Source: Desertihabitans aurantiacus
GTDB lineage: Bacteria; Actinomycetota; Actinomycetes; Propionibacteriales; Propionibacteriaceae
Length of the DNA stretch: 36,733 nt
NCBI RefSeq assembly: GCF_003344635.1
Contig: NZ_QPKK01000009.1
Span: 1 to 36,733, forward strand
Direction of reading: 5' to 3'
This document shows, piece after piece, positions 1 through 7,433 of the stretch. Made by a program: the position numbers and the translations under genes. Within the stretch, counting starts at the first letter, position 1. Each line of letters opens with the position of its first letter. A model generated the notes under the pieces. The model saw nothing but the letters and a program-made list of their open reading frames with translations. It was not told the origin of the DNA and searched no databases.

Positions 1-231
1 CGGCGCCTCGTGCCGGTTGAGCACCAGCGCCACCGTCTGCGAGCGCGCCCGGCGCAGCGCCACCGCGTGCGCGCTGGGACGCCAGTGCAGGTCGCGGGCC
101 GCCTGCAGCACCCGGTCACGGGTCGCGGCGGAGATCGACCCGGTGCCGTTGAGCACCTTGGAGACTGCCGTCTTCGAGACGCCGGCGCGCGCGGCGACGT
201 CGGTGATGGTGGCCCGGCGGGACTTCGGCAC
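1..231 (-). CDS. LacI-family transcriptional regulator, N-terminal part (cut by window edge)
   Basis: Translating the minus strand from GTG at 231 gives 77 codons that run off the left edge. The reading starts VPKSRRATITDVAARAGVS and continues KTAVSKVLNG, the classic LacI DNA-binding helix-turn-helix and hinge region. A GGAGGAGG ribosome site lies 8 nt before the GTG, which decides the start. The ligand-binding domain lies outside the window, so the effector is unknown. The gene diverges from the dehydrogenase/GHL6 operon. Two palindromes between them (306-336) are its likely operators, so it is probably the local repressor of that operon. Family call is firm; target assignment is inference. 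Confidence 0.93.
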   Translation of the reverse strand, partial: MPKSRRATITDVAARAGVSKTAVSKVLNGTGSISAATRDRVLQAARDLHWRPSAHAVALRRARSQTVALVLNRHEAP

Positions 232-279
232 CTGATCGCCCTCCTCCAGATCCGCTCGTCCGGATACCGCGGACGGGTC

Positions 280-309
280 TTGCCGGAGGGACGATACCTC
301 GCCTAGTGT
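280..309 (+). promoter_or_regulatory. candidate promoter of the dehydrogenase/GHL6 operon
   Basis: TTGCCG at 280-285 and TAGTGT at 304-309 are separated by 18 nt and could be -35 and -10 boxes for the gene starting at 354. The -10 box overlaps the first palindrome at 306-319, as expected for a repressed promoter. This is a by-eye match only. Confidence 0.4.
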
Positions 310-336
310 ACCGGTACACCTGGTGTATCGATGCAC
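306..336. promoter_or_regulatory. tandem LacI-type operators
   Basis: GTGTACCGGTACAC at 306-319 is a perfect 14-bp palindrome. GTGTATCGATGCAC at 323-336 is a second one with a single mismatched pair. Their starts are 17 bp apart. Both have the central CG and outer GTGTA/TACAC form typical of LacI-family operators. They lie between the divergent LacI gene and the operon at 354, overlapping the presumed -10 box and start point, which suggests repression. Confidence 0.7.
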
Positions 337-353
337 TCAATGGAGGTCTTCCT

Positions 354-1220
354 GTGGCAGTCGGCTTCATCGGTCTGGGCGTGATGGGCGTCCCGATGGC
401 CAGCAACCTTCTCTCCGCCGGTCACGGGCTGGTGGTCCACCGCGTCAAGGAGCGCTCGCAGAGCCTGCTCGAGCAGGGCGCCGTCGCGGCGGACTCCCCC
501 CGCGCGGTCGCCGAGCGATGCGAGATCGTCGTGCTGATGCTCCCCGACACCCCCGACGTCGAGGCGGTGCTCTTCGGCGAGGACGGCGTCGCCGCCGGTA
601 TGGCGCCCGGGTCACTGGTGGTCGACATGTCCTCGATCTCCCCGGTCGAGACCGTCGAGTTCGCCCGGCGCATCACCGAGGCGGGCAGCGACTACGTCGA
701 CGCCCCGGTCTCCGGCGGCGAGGTGGGCGCCCGGGACGCGGCGCTGACGATCTTCGTGGGCGGCGCGGACGCCCCGGTGGCGCGGGCGATGCCGCTGCTG
801 GAGGCGATGGGCAGGCGGATCACCCACATCGGTGGCGTCGGCGCGGGGCAGACCGCCAAGGTCGCCAACCAGGTCATCGTGGCCCAGACCATCCAGGCCG
901 TGGCCGAGGGCCTGGCGCTGGCCCGGGCCGCCGGGGTCGACCCGGCCGTGGTCCGGGAGTCCCTCACCGGCGGGTTCGCCTCCTCGCGGATCCTCGAGCT
1001 GCACGGCCAGCGGATGCTCGACGAGGCCTTCGACCCGGGCTTCCGGATCCGGCTGCACCGCAAGGACCTCGCGCTGGCGCAGCAGGCCGCCCGCCACCAC
1101 GGCGTCACCCTGCCCGGCACCGAGGCGGTCGCCGCGCAGATGGACACCGCGCTGCAGCGCGACCTCGGCGAGCTCGACCACTCCGCGCTGATCCGCCTGC
1201 TCGGCGAGGAGACCGCGTGA
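354..1220 (+). CDS. NAD(P)-dependent beta-hydroxyacid dehydrogenase (3-hydroxyisobutyrate dehydrogenase family)
   Basis: The 288-residue protein has the usual length of the family. The N-terminal nucleotide-binding motif GFIGLGVMG is at residues 4-12, the substrate-loop motif DAPVSGG at 116-122, and the catalytic lysine in GQTAKVANQ at about K169. The family reversibly oxidises 3-hydroxy acids such as 3-hydroxyisobutyrate, tartronate semialdehyde/glycerate or L-threonate with NAD(P). The exact substrate cannot be read here. GTG at 354 is chosen because GGAGG lies 8 nt upstream; the earlier in-frame GTG at 306 falls inside the operator. It is the first gene of an operon and overlaps the next by GTGA. 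Its place beside a glycosidase-like gene and a 2-hydroxyacid dehydrogenase points to sugar-acid metabolism. Confidence 0.92.
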   Translation: MAVGFIGLGVMGVPMASNLLSAGHGLVVHRVKERSQSLLEQGAVAADSPRAVAERCEIVVLMLPDTPDVEAVLFGEDGVAAGMAPGSLVVDMSSISPVETVEFARRITEAGSDYVDAPVSGGEVGARDAALTIFVGGADAPVARAMPLLEAMGRRITHIGGVGAGQTAKVANQVIVAQTIQAVAEGLALARAAGVDPAVVRESLTGGFASSRILELHGQRMLDEAFDPGFRIRLHRKDLALAQQAARHHGVTLPGTEAVAAQMDTALQRDLGELDHSALIRLLGEETA

Positions 1221-3265
1221 CCACCACCACCCGGCCGCAACCCCCGGCCGAGCCCGACACGGAGGCGTCCACCCCGTGGTGGCACCAGCCGTTCCGCACC
1301 TTCCAGACCAACCTGCGTGAGATCGACGCCGGGCTGGACGTGACGGCCGTGCTGGACGGCATCGAGGACTACGGCGCGGACGTCTGGCTGCTCAGCGTGG
1401 GCGGGATCATCGCCAACCACCCCAGCGACCTCGCCAGCCAGACCCGCAACCCGGCGCTGGCCGCCCGTGCCTCGGGCGACCTGGTCGGTGACGCCACCGC
1501 GGCCGCCCGCGCCCGCGGCATCCGGGTGCTGGCCCGGATGGACTTCTCCAAGGTGGACCGCCGGCGCGCCGAGCAGCACCCGGAGTGGTGCTTCGTCGAC
1601 GCCGACGGGCACAACCAGGTGTACAACGACTACGTCAGCGTCTGCCCCAGCGGCGACTACTACCAGCGCGAGGTCTTCGAGATCGTCGCCGAGGTGCTGC
1701 GCCGCTACGCCCTGAGCGGCTTCTTCTTCAACTGGATGTCGTTCAACGAGCACGACTACAGCGGCCGCTACTGGGGCGTCTGCCAGTGCTCGGGCTGCCG
1801 CACCGGCTTCGCCGAGCACGCGCCGGACGTCCCGCTGCCACGCGGCAAGGGCGATACCGGCTACCCCACCTGGCGACGCTGGTCGGCCGGGGTGCTGGAC
1901 GACCTCACCGCCCGGATGCGCGCCCACGTGCAGGAGCTGGCTCCCGGAGCCGCCCTCATCCTCGGCGACCGGGCCGACATCACCTTCCACGAGGCCAACA
2001 ACGCGGTCGGACGTCCGCTGTGGCACCACGCCACGGCCGAGGCCGTCAGCGCCGCCCGCTCCGCCGACGACCGACGTCCGGTGCTGGTCAACTCCGTCGG
2101 CTTCGTCGACATCCCCTACCGCTGGGCCGGGGAGGACCCCGAGCACTTCGCGCAGTACCTGCTGCAGAGCATCGCCCACGGCGCGCAGCCCTCGACCTAC
2201 GTGATGGGGACGCCCGCCGACAGCCCGTTCGCCGCGCTGGCCGCCGGGCGCGAGGTGACCCGCTTCCACCGCGACCACGCCGACGTCTACACCGGCCTGC
2301 GGTCGACCGCCCGGGTGGCGCTGGTCCGCGGTGTCGAGTTCGTCGACCCGGACCGGGAGCGGCGCACCGACGAGTTCCAGGGCTGCTACCTCAGCCTGGT
2401 CGAGAGCCACGTGCCCTTCGACGTCGTCCGGCTGGACCGGCTGGCCGAGGTGGACGCCGACCGCTACGCGCTGCTGGTGCTGCCCGACCTCGGCCCGCTG
2501 CCCGCCGGTGCGATGCGCACGCTGCGGGCGGCACTGGCCGCGGGGGCGTCCGTGGTGGCCACCGGTGACTCCGGCTGGGAGCAGGAGGGCCACCAGCTCG
2601 GCAGGGCGCTGGGACACCGGGTAGCGGCTTTCGAGACCGAGGAGTCGCTGCGCTCGTTGCACCTGCGGCTGGACGGCACCTTCCCCGGCGACCTGGCCCC
2701 GGTGCTCGGACGGTTCGAGGTGGTCGAGCCGGCGTCGACGTCCACCGTCGCGTGGCCTGCGATGGGCCGGGCCCGCTTCGGCCCGCCGGAGGCCTGCTAC
2801 GGCCACCGCGACACCGGCCACCCGGGCTGGTTGGCCGGCGCGGTCGACCGGGGTCGGCTGGCGCTGGTGCCCTGGCGCCCGGGCCTGGTCTACCGCCGGC
2901 TCGGCCTGGGCCGGGTCCGCGACGGCTGGGTGGAGCGGGCCCTCGACCTGGCTCCGGAGCGGCTGCGCTGGTCCTCCACACTGCCGCCGCAGCTGCAGCT
3001 GGTGCCGGGACGCTCGCGGGCCGGACAGGTGGTGCACCTGCTCAACCGCTCCGGGGACGCGGTGCAGCGCTTCCTGCCTCCGCTGACGGTGCCGGCGGGA
3101 CGGCTGAGCGTCCCCCTCGACCCATCTGTGGCCGCCGCGGAAGGGCTGCGTGTGCGGGCCCGGGTCGCCGGCACCGAGCCGATCTGGCGCCGGGTGGGCG
3201 ACGACCTCGAGGTCGAGCTGCCCGCGGTCGAGCGCTTCGAGGTGCTCACCATCGAATCCGTATGA
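1217..3265 (+). CDS. GHL6-type glycoside-hydrolase-like protein with beta-galactosidase trimerisation-like domain
   Basis: The protein is 682 residues long and starts at a GTG overlapping the previous stop. After a short Thr/Pro-rich leader, residues of about 25-340 look like a TIM-barrel hydrolase of the hypothetical glycosyl hydrolase 6 type. Visible signs are RMDFSKV near residue 107, HPEWCFVDADG after it, and FFFNWMSFNEHDY near 170 followed by the cysteine motif GVCQCSGCRTGF. Residues of about 355-460 resemble the glutamine-amidotransferase-like trimerisation domain of family-42 beta-galactosidases (VDADRYALLVLPDLGPL), and a beta-rich tail follows. There is no signal peptide, so it should act in the cytoplasm on an imported oligosaccharide or glycoside. 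No biochemical activity can be assigned; related proteins are mostly uncharacterised. Confidence 0.78.
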   Translation: MTTTTRPQPPAEPDTEASTPWWHQPFRTFQTNLREIDAGLDVTAVLDGIEDYGADVWLLSVGGIIANHPSDLASQTRNPALAARASGDLVGDATAAARARGIRVLARMDFSKVDRRRAEQHPEWCFVDADGHNQVYNDYVSVCPSGDYYQREVFEIVAEVLRRYALSGFFFNWMSFNEHDYSGRYWGVCQCSGCRTGFAEHAPDVPLPRGKGDTGYPTWRRWSAGVLDDLTARMRAHVQELAPGAALILGDRADITFHEANNAVGRPLWHHATAEAVSAARSADDRRPVLVNSVGFVDIPYRWAGEDPEHFAQYLLQSIAHGAQPSTYVMGTPADSPFAALAAGREVTRFHRDHADVYTGLRSTARVALVRGVEFVDPDRERRTDEFQGCYLSLVESHVPFDVVRLDRLAEVDADRYALLVLPDLGPLPAGAMRTLRAALAAGASVVATGDSGWEQEGHQLGRALGHRVAAFETEESLRSLHLRLDGTFPGDLAPVLGRFEVVEPASTSTVAWPAMGRARFGPPEACYGHRDTGHPGWLAGAVDRGRLALVPWRPGLVYRRLGLGRVRDGWVERALDLAPERLRWSSTLPPQLQLVPGRSRAGQVVHLLNRSGDAVQRFLPPLTVPAGRLSVPLDPSVAAAEGLRVRARVAGTEPIWRRVGDDLEVELPAVERFEVLTIESV

Positions 3266-3281
3266 CGGTCAGACGTGAACT

Positions 3282-3518
3282 ATGACAGACAATCCGGCAC
3301 GGACCTGGAACGACTTCTTCGGCCAGTTGATCTACCTCACCGAGTCCTCGGTGTTCACCGTGCCGGTGGCGCTGAACTCGCTGGTCGACAGCCAGACGCA
3401 GAGCGGGATCGGGATGCTGCTGGCGATGTCGGTGCTGTCGCTGGTGCCGATCCCGGCCTTCTTCGCCTTCGCGCAGAAGTACCTGATCCGCGGCATCTCC
3501 ACCACGGGTCTGAAGTGA
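3282..3518 (+). pseudogene. C-terminal remnant of a sugar ABC transporter permease (MalG type)
   Basis: The 78-codon frame ends like a carbohydrate permease: TWNDFFGQLIYL, then PIPAFFAFAQKYLIRGISTTGLK at its C terminus (quoted in part). It aligns along its whole length with the last 75 or so residues of the complete permease at 11854-12789, which has SWNDFLGPLIYL and a tail ending GITLTGVKG. The first 220-240 residues, including the EAA loop that contacts the ATPase, are missing. The GHL6 gene ends only 16 nt upstream and in another frame, so the rest was deleted rather than frameshifted. The frame has no strong ribosome site, yet is undamaged and overlaps the next start by GTGA. It may persist only for translational coupling, or as a tiny membrane peptide. 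Confidence 0.8.
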
Positions 3519-4471
3519 CCGCACTGGTGGTCGTGCGGGCCCCGGCCGATCCCGCGCTGGACCGGCTGCGGGCGGTGCTCGGCGAGCGGGTGGTCGAGGT
3601 CGAGGAGGTCAGCCCGGACGGGTGCCGCCGGGCCGGGGTCGACCCGGCCCGGGTGGGTGCGGTGCTCGGCGCCTCCCCGGCCGACCGCCTGGACGTCTTC
3701 CCCGCGCTGGACTGGGTGCACAGCCCGGCCGCCGGGGTGGACGCCTGGGTGCGGCGGCGCACCGTCCCCGACGGCGTCCGGCTGACCAGCGCCGTCGGGA
3801 ACGGGGCGGTGCCGCTGGCCGAGCACGCGCTGATGCTCATGCTGCAGCTGAGCCGGTCGGCGTTCCGCTGGGCCGAGGCGCAGCGCGAGCACCGCTGGGA
3901 CCGCTTCGTGCATGGCGAGCTCGCCGGCTCGACGCTGGGGCTGGTCGGGCTCGGTCACAGCGGCACCGACCTGGCCCGCAAGGCGCTGGCCTGCCACATG
4001 TCGGTGCTGGCGCTGACCGGACGCCCGCGCACCTCCGACGTCGCCGGGGTGACGACACTGCACGGCCCGGACGGGCTGCGCCGGCTGCTCGGCGAGTGCG
4101 ACCACCTCGTCGTCACCTGCCCGCTCACCGAGCAGACCCGCGGGATGATCGGTGCGGAGCAGCTGTCCTGGATGCGTCCGAGCGCGTTCGTGGTGGTGAT
4201 CTCCCGCGGTGGCGTCGTGGACGAGGACGCCCTGGTCGAGGCGCTCCGCGCGGGCCGGCTCGCCGGCGCCGGGCTGGACGCCCACCCGGTGGAGCCGCTG
4301 CCGGCCGACAGCCCGCTGTGGGACCTGCCGAACGTGGTCGTCACCCCGCACAACGCCGCGACCACCGAGCAGACCGCCGAGCGCGGCCGGCAGATCCTGC
4401 TGGACAACGCCGCCCGCTGGGTCGAGGGACGCCCGCTGCGCAACCTGGTCGACCTCGACCGCGGCTACTGA
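3515..4471 (+). CDS. D-isomer-specific 2-hydroxyacid dehydrogenase
   Basis: The 318-residue protein has the family's usual length. The N-terminal substrate domain is followed by the Rossmann motif GLGHSG at 145-150. Catalytic Arg231 lies in SRGGVVDE, Glu260 in DAHPVEP and His279 in TPHNAA, so the full active-site triad is present. The family reduces 2-keto acids to D-2-hydroxy acids (or the reverse) with NAD(P)H, as in glyoxylate/hydroxypyruvate reductases. The start GTG at 3515 overlaps the stop of the permease remnant, so translation is coupled. It is the last gene of the LacI-flanked operon; with the beta-hydroxyacid dehydrogenase at 354 it suggests handling of a sugar acid. The substrate is not deducible. 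Confidence 0.92.
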   Translation: MTALVVVRAPADPALDRLRAVLGERVVEVEEVSPDGCRRAGVDPARVGAVLGASPADRLDVFPALDWVHSPAAGVDAWVRRRTVPDGVRLTSAVGNGAVPLAEHALMLMLQLSRSAFRWAEAQREHRWDRFVHGELAGSTLGLVGLGHSGTDLARKALACHMSVLALTGRPRTSDVAGVTTLHGPDGLRRLLGECDHLVVTCPLTEQTRGMIGAEQLSWMRPSAFVVVISRGGVVDEDALVEALRAGRLAGAGLDAHPVEPLPADSPLWDLPNVVVTPHNAATTEQTAERGRQILLDNAARWVEGRPLRNLVDLDRGY

Positions 4472-4525
4472 CCCGGAGCGCGGAGCCACCGCGACACCCG
4501 GCCCGGGGCCAGCCGCCTCGACCGG

Positions 4526-5545
4526 TCAGGCCGCGGCGCGCTCCTGGGCGGGCCGGCGGCGCAGCGTCGGCGACAGCAGCGGTGGCGTGCGGTACTCCTG
4601 GTCCATCTGCCCGACACCCGTGCCGGGCGGCACGATCTCGTCGATCCGGTCGAGCAGGTCGTCACCGAGGCGGACGTCGGCCGCGGCGAGGAGGTCGTCG
4701 AGCTGCTCCATCGTGCGCGGCCCGAGGAGCGCGGCGGTCACGCCCGGGTGCGCGATGACGAACGCGAGCGCGAGGTGCGTCAGGGGCATCCCGGCCTCCT
4801 CTGCCAGGGCGATGAGCTGCTCGACGGCGTCGATGCGGCGCTCGTCGCGCAGCGCGGCGAACATCCGGGTGCGGCGCAGGTCGCTCTCCTGCCCGCGACG
4901 GACCCGGCCGGTCAGCATCCCGCTGGCGAGCGGGCTCCAGATCACCGTGCCCATCCCGAAGCGCTGGGCCACGGGCAGCACCTCGCGCTCGATCGTGCGG
5001 TCGAGCAGGGAGTAGTGCGGCTGCTCGGTGCGGAACCGCTCGAGGCCACGGCGCTCGGCGACCCACTGCGCCTCGACGATGTCGGAGGCGGGCATGTCGG
5101 AGGTGCCGATCGCCCGCACCTTGCCGCTGCGCACGAGGTCGGTGAGTGCCGACAGGGTCTCCTCGACGTCGGTCAGCGGGTCGGGCCGGTGCATCTGGTA
5201 GAGGTCGAGGTGGTCGGTCTGCAGACGGCGCAGCGAGTTCTCGACTGCGGTCATGATCCAGCGCCGCGAGCCTCCGCGCGCGTTGGGGTCGTCACCGATC
5301 GGGCGGGAGAACTTCGAGGCGAGGACGACGTGGTCGCGGCGCCCCCGGAGGGCCCGCCCGAGCAGCTCCTCCGACTCGGCGTAGGCGTCGGCGGTGTCGA
5401 CGAGGTTGATGCCGGCGTCCAGGGCACGGGCGACCATGCGGTCCACCTCGTCCTGGTCGGTGGTGCCGAACGAGCTGAACATCATCGCGCCGAGCGCGAA
5501 GGGCGAGACGTGGATGCCGGTGCGGCCGAGCGGACGGTGCTGCAT
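4526..5545 (-). CDS. aldo/keto reductase
   Basis: This 339-residue protein is a TIM-barrel NADPH-dependent carbonyl reductase. The catalytic tetrad is complete: Asp50 and Tyr55 in LVDTADAY, Lys78 in LASKF, and His119 in LYQMHRPD. A C-terminal NADP-binding stretch includes ALLGPRTMEQLDDLLAA. GAGGAG lies just upstream of the ATG. The gene diverges from a TetR regulator, with a palindromic operator inside its promoter, so it is probably induced by a reactive carbonyl or xenobiotic that the TetR protein senses. It converges on the gene ending at 4471 across a 54-nt gap. Family is certain; the substrate is unknown. Confidence 0.94.
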   Translation of the reverse strand: MQHRPLGRTGIHVSPFALGAMMFSSFGTTDQDEVDRMVARALDAGINLVDTADAYAESEELLGRALRGRRDHVVLASKFSRPIGDDPNARGGSRRWIMTAVENSLRRLQTDHLDLYQMHRPDPLTDVEETLSALTDLVRSGKVRAIGTSDMPASDIVEAQWVAERRGLERFRTEQPHYSLLDRTIEREVLPVAQRFGMGTVIWSPLASGMLTGRVRRGQESDLRRTRMFAALRDERRIDAVEQLIALAEEAGMPLTHLALAFVIAHPGVTAALLGPRTMEQLDDLLAAADVRLGDDLLDRIDEIVPPGTGVGQMDQEYRTPPLLSPTLRRRPAQERAAA

Positions 5546-5614
5546 GGGATTCTCCTCAGGCTGGCGGGTGCCGCGGAGGCGCGGCTACCCTGGGCGGAAA
5601 CGGAACGTCCGTCC

Positions 5615-5646
5615 ACAACTATACGGAACAATGTTCCAGTTGTCAC
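5615..5646 (-). promoter_or_regulatory. promoter of the aldo/keto reductase with embedded TetR-type operator
   Basis: On the minus strand GTGACA (5646-5641) and TATAGT (5624-5619) are spaced by 16 nt, a good -35/-10 pair for the reductase. Inside the spacer lies GGAACA-A-TGTTCC (5625-5637), a perfect 6+1+6 palindrome. ACAACT at 5615-5620 and AGTTGT at 5638-5643 form a second, off-centre inverted pair. A bound TetR dimer would block RNA polymerase directly and could also regulate its own gene in the other direction. Confidence 0.7.
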
Positions 5647-5657
5647 CGAGGAGAGCG

Positions 5658-6305
5658 ATGCAGACTGACGACGCCGCGTCCGCACCGGCGCCCCGCCGCC
5701 GACGCGCGGATGCCGTCCGCAACACCGAGGCGGTGCTGGAGGCGGCGAAGGCGGTGTTCGCGGAGGCGGGGGTCGACGCACCGATGCGCGACATCGCCGC
5801 GCGCGCCGGGGTCGGTGTCGGCACGATCTACCGCAGCTACCCGCAGCGCTCCGACCTGATCATCGCCGTGTTCCGGCGCGAGGTGGACGCCGTCGTCGCA
5901 GAGGCCGAACGCCTCGGGCGCGAGCACCCGCCCCTGGAGGCGCTGCGGCTGTGGGCGGACCGGCTCGCCCGCTTCGTCGCCACCAAGCGCGGCTTCTCCA
6001 GCGCGCTGCACTCCGGCGACCCGGCCTACCGGCCGCTGCCGGCGTACTTCCTCGCCGCGCTCGCCCCGCGGGTGCAGGAGATCCTCGACGCCGGCGCGCG
6101 TGCGGGCGTCATCCGTGCGGACGTCCGCGCCGAGGACCTCGTCCCCGCTCTGATCCGCCTCGCCGACAGCCGGTCCGACGAGCACGGCGGGTCTGGGCTG
6201 GACATGACCGGCGTGCTCCTCGACGGCCTGCGGGCCGCCCACCTCGACACAGGCGAGGCAGACCGGGCGCGTCCGCTCGGACCGGTCGACGCCGACCCTC
6301 GCTGA
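5658..6305 (+). CDS. TetR-family transcriptional regulator
   Basis: The protein has 215 residues. The N-terminal helix-turn-helix is clear: AVLEAAKAVFAEAG, then MRDIAARAGVGVGTIYRSYP at about residues 42-61. A helical ligand-binding domain follows, of the kind common in actinobacterial TetR proteins beside oxidoreductases. ATG at 5658 follows GAGGAGAG at a proper distance. It is divergent from the aldo/keto reductase and the intergenic palindrome at 5625-5637 is its likely site, so it is probably a repressor of the reductase and of itself. The inducer cannot be read from sequence. Confidence 0.93.
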   Translation: MQTDDAASAPAPRRRRADAVRNTEAVLEAAKAVFAEAGVDAPMRDIAARAGVGVGTIYRSYPQRSDLIIAVFRREVDAVVAEAERLGREHPPLEALRLWADRLARFVATKRGFSSALHSGDPAYRPLPAYFLAALAPRVQEILDAGARAGVIRADVRAEDLVPALIRLADSRSDEHGGSGLDMTGVLLDGLRAAHLDTGEADRARPLGPVDADPR

Positions 6306-6320
6306 GCCCAGACTGGGCGG

Positions 6321-6971
6321 GTGACCGGCCACCTGATCGCCCTCGTCGGCACCTCGAGCGTCGGCAAGACCTCGGCCGCCGCCGCGCTGCAGCCGCTGCT
6401 GCCCGAGCCGCACCTGGTGGTCGGCATCGACCTGTTCCTCAACGCGTTCCCGCACCACTGGGCGGGCCACCCGCGCGGGCCGGGACCGGGGATGTGGTAC
6501 GAGGACCGCACCGATGCCGACGGACGTCCGGTGGCCCGGATCCGCTACGGCGAGGCGGGCGTCCGGCTGCTCGCTGGCATGCGGCTGGCGGTGCGGGCGC
6601 TGCTCGAGGCGGGCAACCACGTCGTCCTCGACGAGATGCCGCTGGACGGGACCGTGCTGCCGGGCTGGCGGCGCGACCTCGCCGGTCACGACCAGCACTG
6701 GGTGCGGCTGACCGCCTCGCTGGAGGTGCTCGAGGAGCGTGAGCGCGGACGCCGGCGCGGGCAGCACCTCGGCAACGCGCGCGGCCACCTCGACGTCATC
6801 GGGGACGAGCCGTTCGACCTCGTCCTCGACACCTCCGAGCTGGCGCCGGCCGAGGTGGCCGGGCGCGTGCGCGCCTCGCTGCCGGTCGGCTGGGGACGTC
6901 CCGGGGAGAGATCCCGAGAAAGTTCCGGCGACGATGTCGAGAACGTCGAGGGGGCTCCGTCCCCGGGGTGA
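6321..6971 (+). CDS. chloramphenicol-phosphotransferase-like P-loop kinase
   Basis: The 216-residue protein begins with a Walker A motif GTSSVGKTS at residues 10-18, followed by GIDLFLNAFP and later HVVLDEMPLDG, matching the CPT-like family of small-molecule kinases. The family includes chloramphenicol 3-O-phosphotransferase, but most members are uncharacterised, so resistance should not be assumed. GTG at 6321 has only a weak ribosome site and lies 15 nt after the TetR stop, so co-transcription is likely. The last 25 or so residues (RSRESSGDDVENVEG and on) look like low-complexity read-through. This part overlaps the candidate ECF promoter at 6935-6962, so the true functional end of the domain is probably near residue 190. 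Confidence 0.8.
   Translation: MTGHLIALVGTSSVGKTSAAAALQPLLPEPHLVVGIDLFLNAFPHHWAGHPRGPGPGMWYEDRTDADGRPVARIRYGEAGVRLLAGMRLAVRALLEAGNHVVLDEMPLDGTVLPGWRRDLAGHDQHWVRLTASLEVLEERERGRRRGQHLGNARGHLDVIGDEPFDLVLDTSELAPAEVAGRVRASLPVGWGRPGERSRESSGDDVENVEGAPSPG
6935..6962 (+). promoter_or_regulatory. candidate ECF42-type promoter for the DGPF protein/sigma pair
   Basis: TGTCGA at 6935-6940 and CGTCC at 6958-6962 are separated by 17 nt. I recall a TGTCGA -35 element with a C/G-rich -10 element as the signature of ECF42 target promoters, which typically drive DGPF genes beside the sigma gene itself. The box lies inside the 3' end of the preceding kinase gene, about 50 nt before the DGPF ATG, suggesting the sigma factor autoactivates this pair. 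Confidence 0.55.
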
Positions 6972-7012
6972 GCGCGGCCAGAATGGGCCGCACCACACGA
7001 TGGAGGACGACG

Positions 7013-7417
7013 ATGAAGTACCTGCTGCTGAAGCACTACCGCGGCGCCCCGAAGGGTGTGAACGACCACCCGATGGACACCTGGTCACCTCAGGAGGTGT
7101 CGGACCACATCCAGTACATGGACGACTTCGCCAAGCGCCTCGCGACCACCGGCGAGTACGTCGACGGGCAGGCGCTCTCGCCCGAGGGCGCGTTCGTCCG
7201 CTACGACGGCGAGGGACGTCCGCCGGTCACCGACGGGCCGTTCCCCGAGACCAAGGACCTCATCGCCGGCTGGATGGTCATCGACGTCGACAGCTGGGAG
7301 CGGGCCGTCGAGCTCGCCGGTGAGCTGTCGGCCGCGCCGGGCAAGGACGGCAAGCCGATCCACGAGTGGCTCGAGGTGCGACCCTTCCTCACCGAGCCGC
7401 CGACCATCACCGAGTGA
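7013..7417 (+). CDS. YCII/DGPF-domain protein
   Basis: The 134-residue protein starts MKYLLLKHYRG and carries the family signature DGPFPETKDLIAGW, with DGPF at 74-77. It is a ferredoxin-like fold protein of unknown chemistry, almost always encoded next to ECF42 sigma factors, as here. ATG at 7013 follows GGAGG at 7002-7006. The sigma gene starts 16 nt after its stop, so the two form an operon under the probable promoter at 6935-6962. A sensory or enzymatic role linked to the sigma factor is likely but unproven. Confidence 0.93.
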   Translation: MKYLLLKHYRGAPKGVNDHPMDTWSPQEVSDHIQYMDDFAKRLATTGEYVDGQALSPEGAFVRYDGEGRPPVTDGPFPETKDLIAGWMVIDVDSWERAVELAGELSAAPGKDGKPIHEWLEVRPFLTEPPTITE

Positions 7418-7433
7418 CCTCGGACCCGTCGAC

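Noticed and set aside
306-353. GTG at 306 as start of the beta-hydroxyacid dehydrogenase
   Set aside because: It would put operator sequence in the coding region, and the GGAGG site fits GTG 354.
323-1216. Long open frame extending the GHL6 protein upstream by about 300 residues
   Set aside because: It is the out-of-frame shadow of the dehydrogenase at 354 and reads as Arg/Gly/Pro-rich noise; GTG 1217 overlapping the previous stop is the natural start.
6321-6971. Chloramphenicol resistance gene
   Set aside because: Only the fold and P-loop are supported; most family members are not resistance enzymes.
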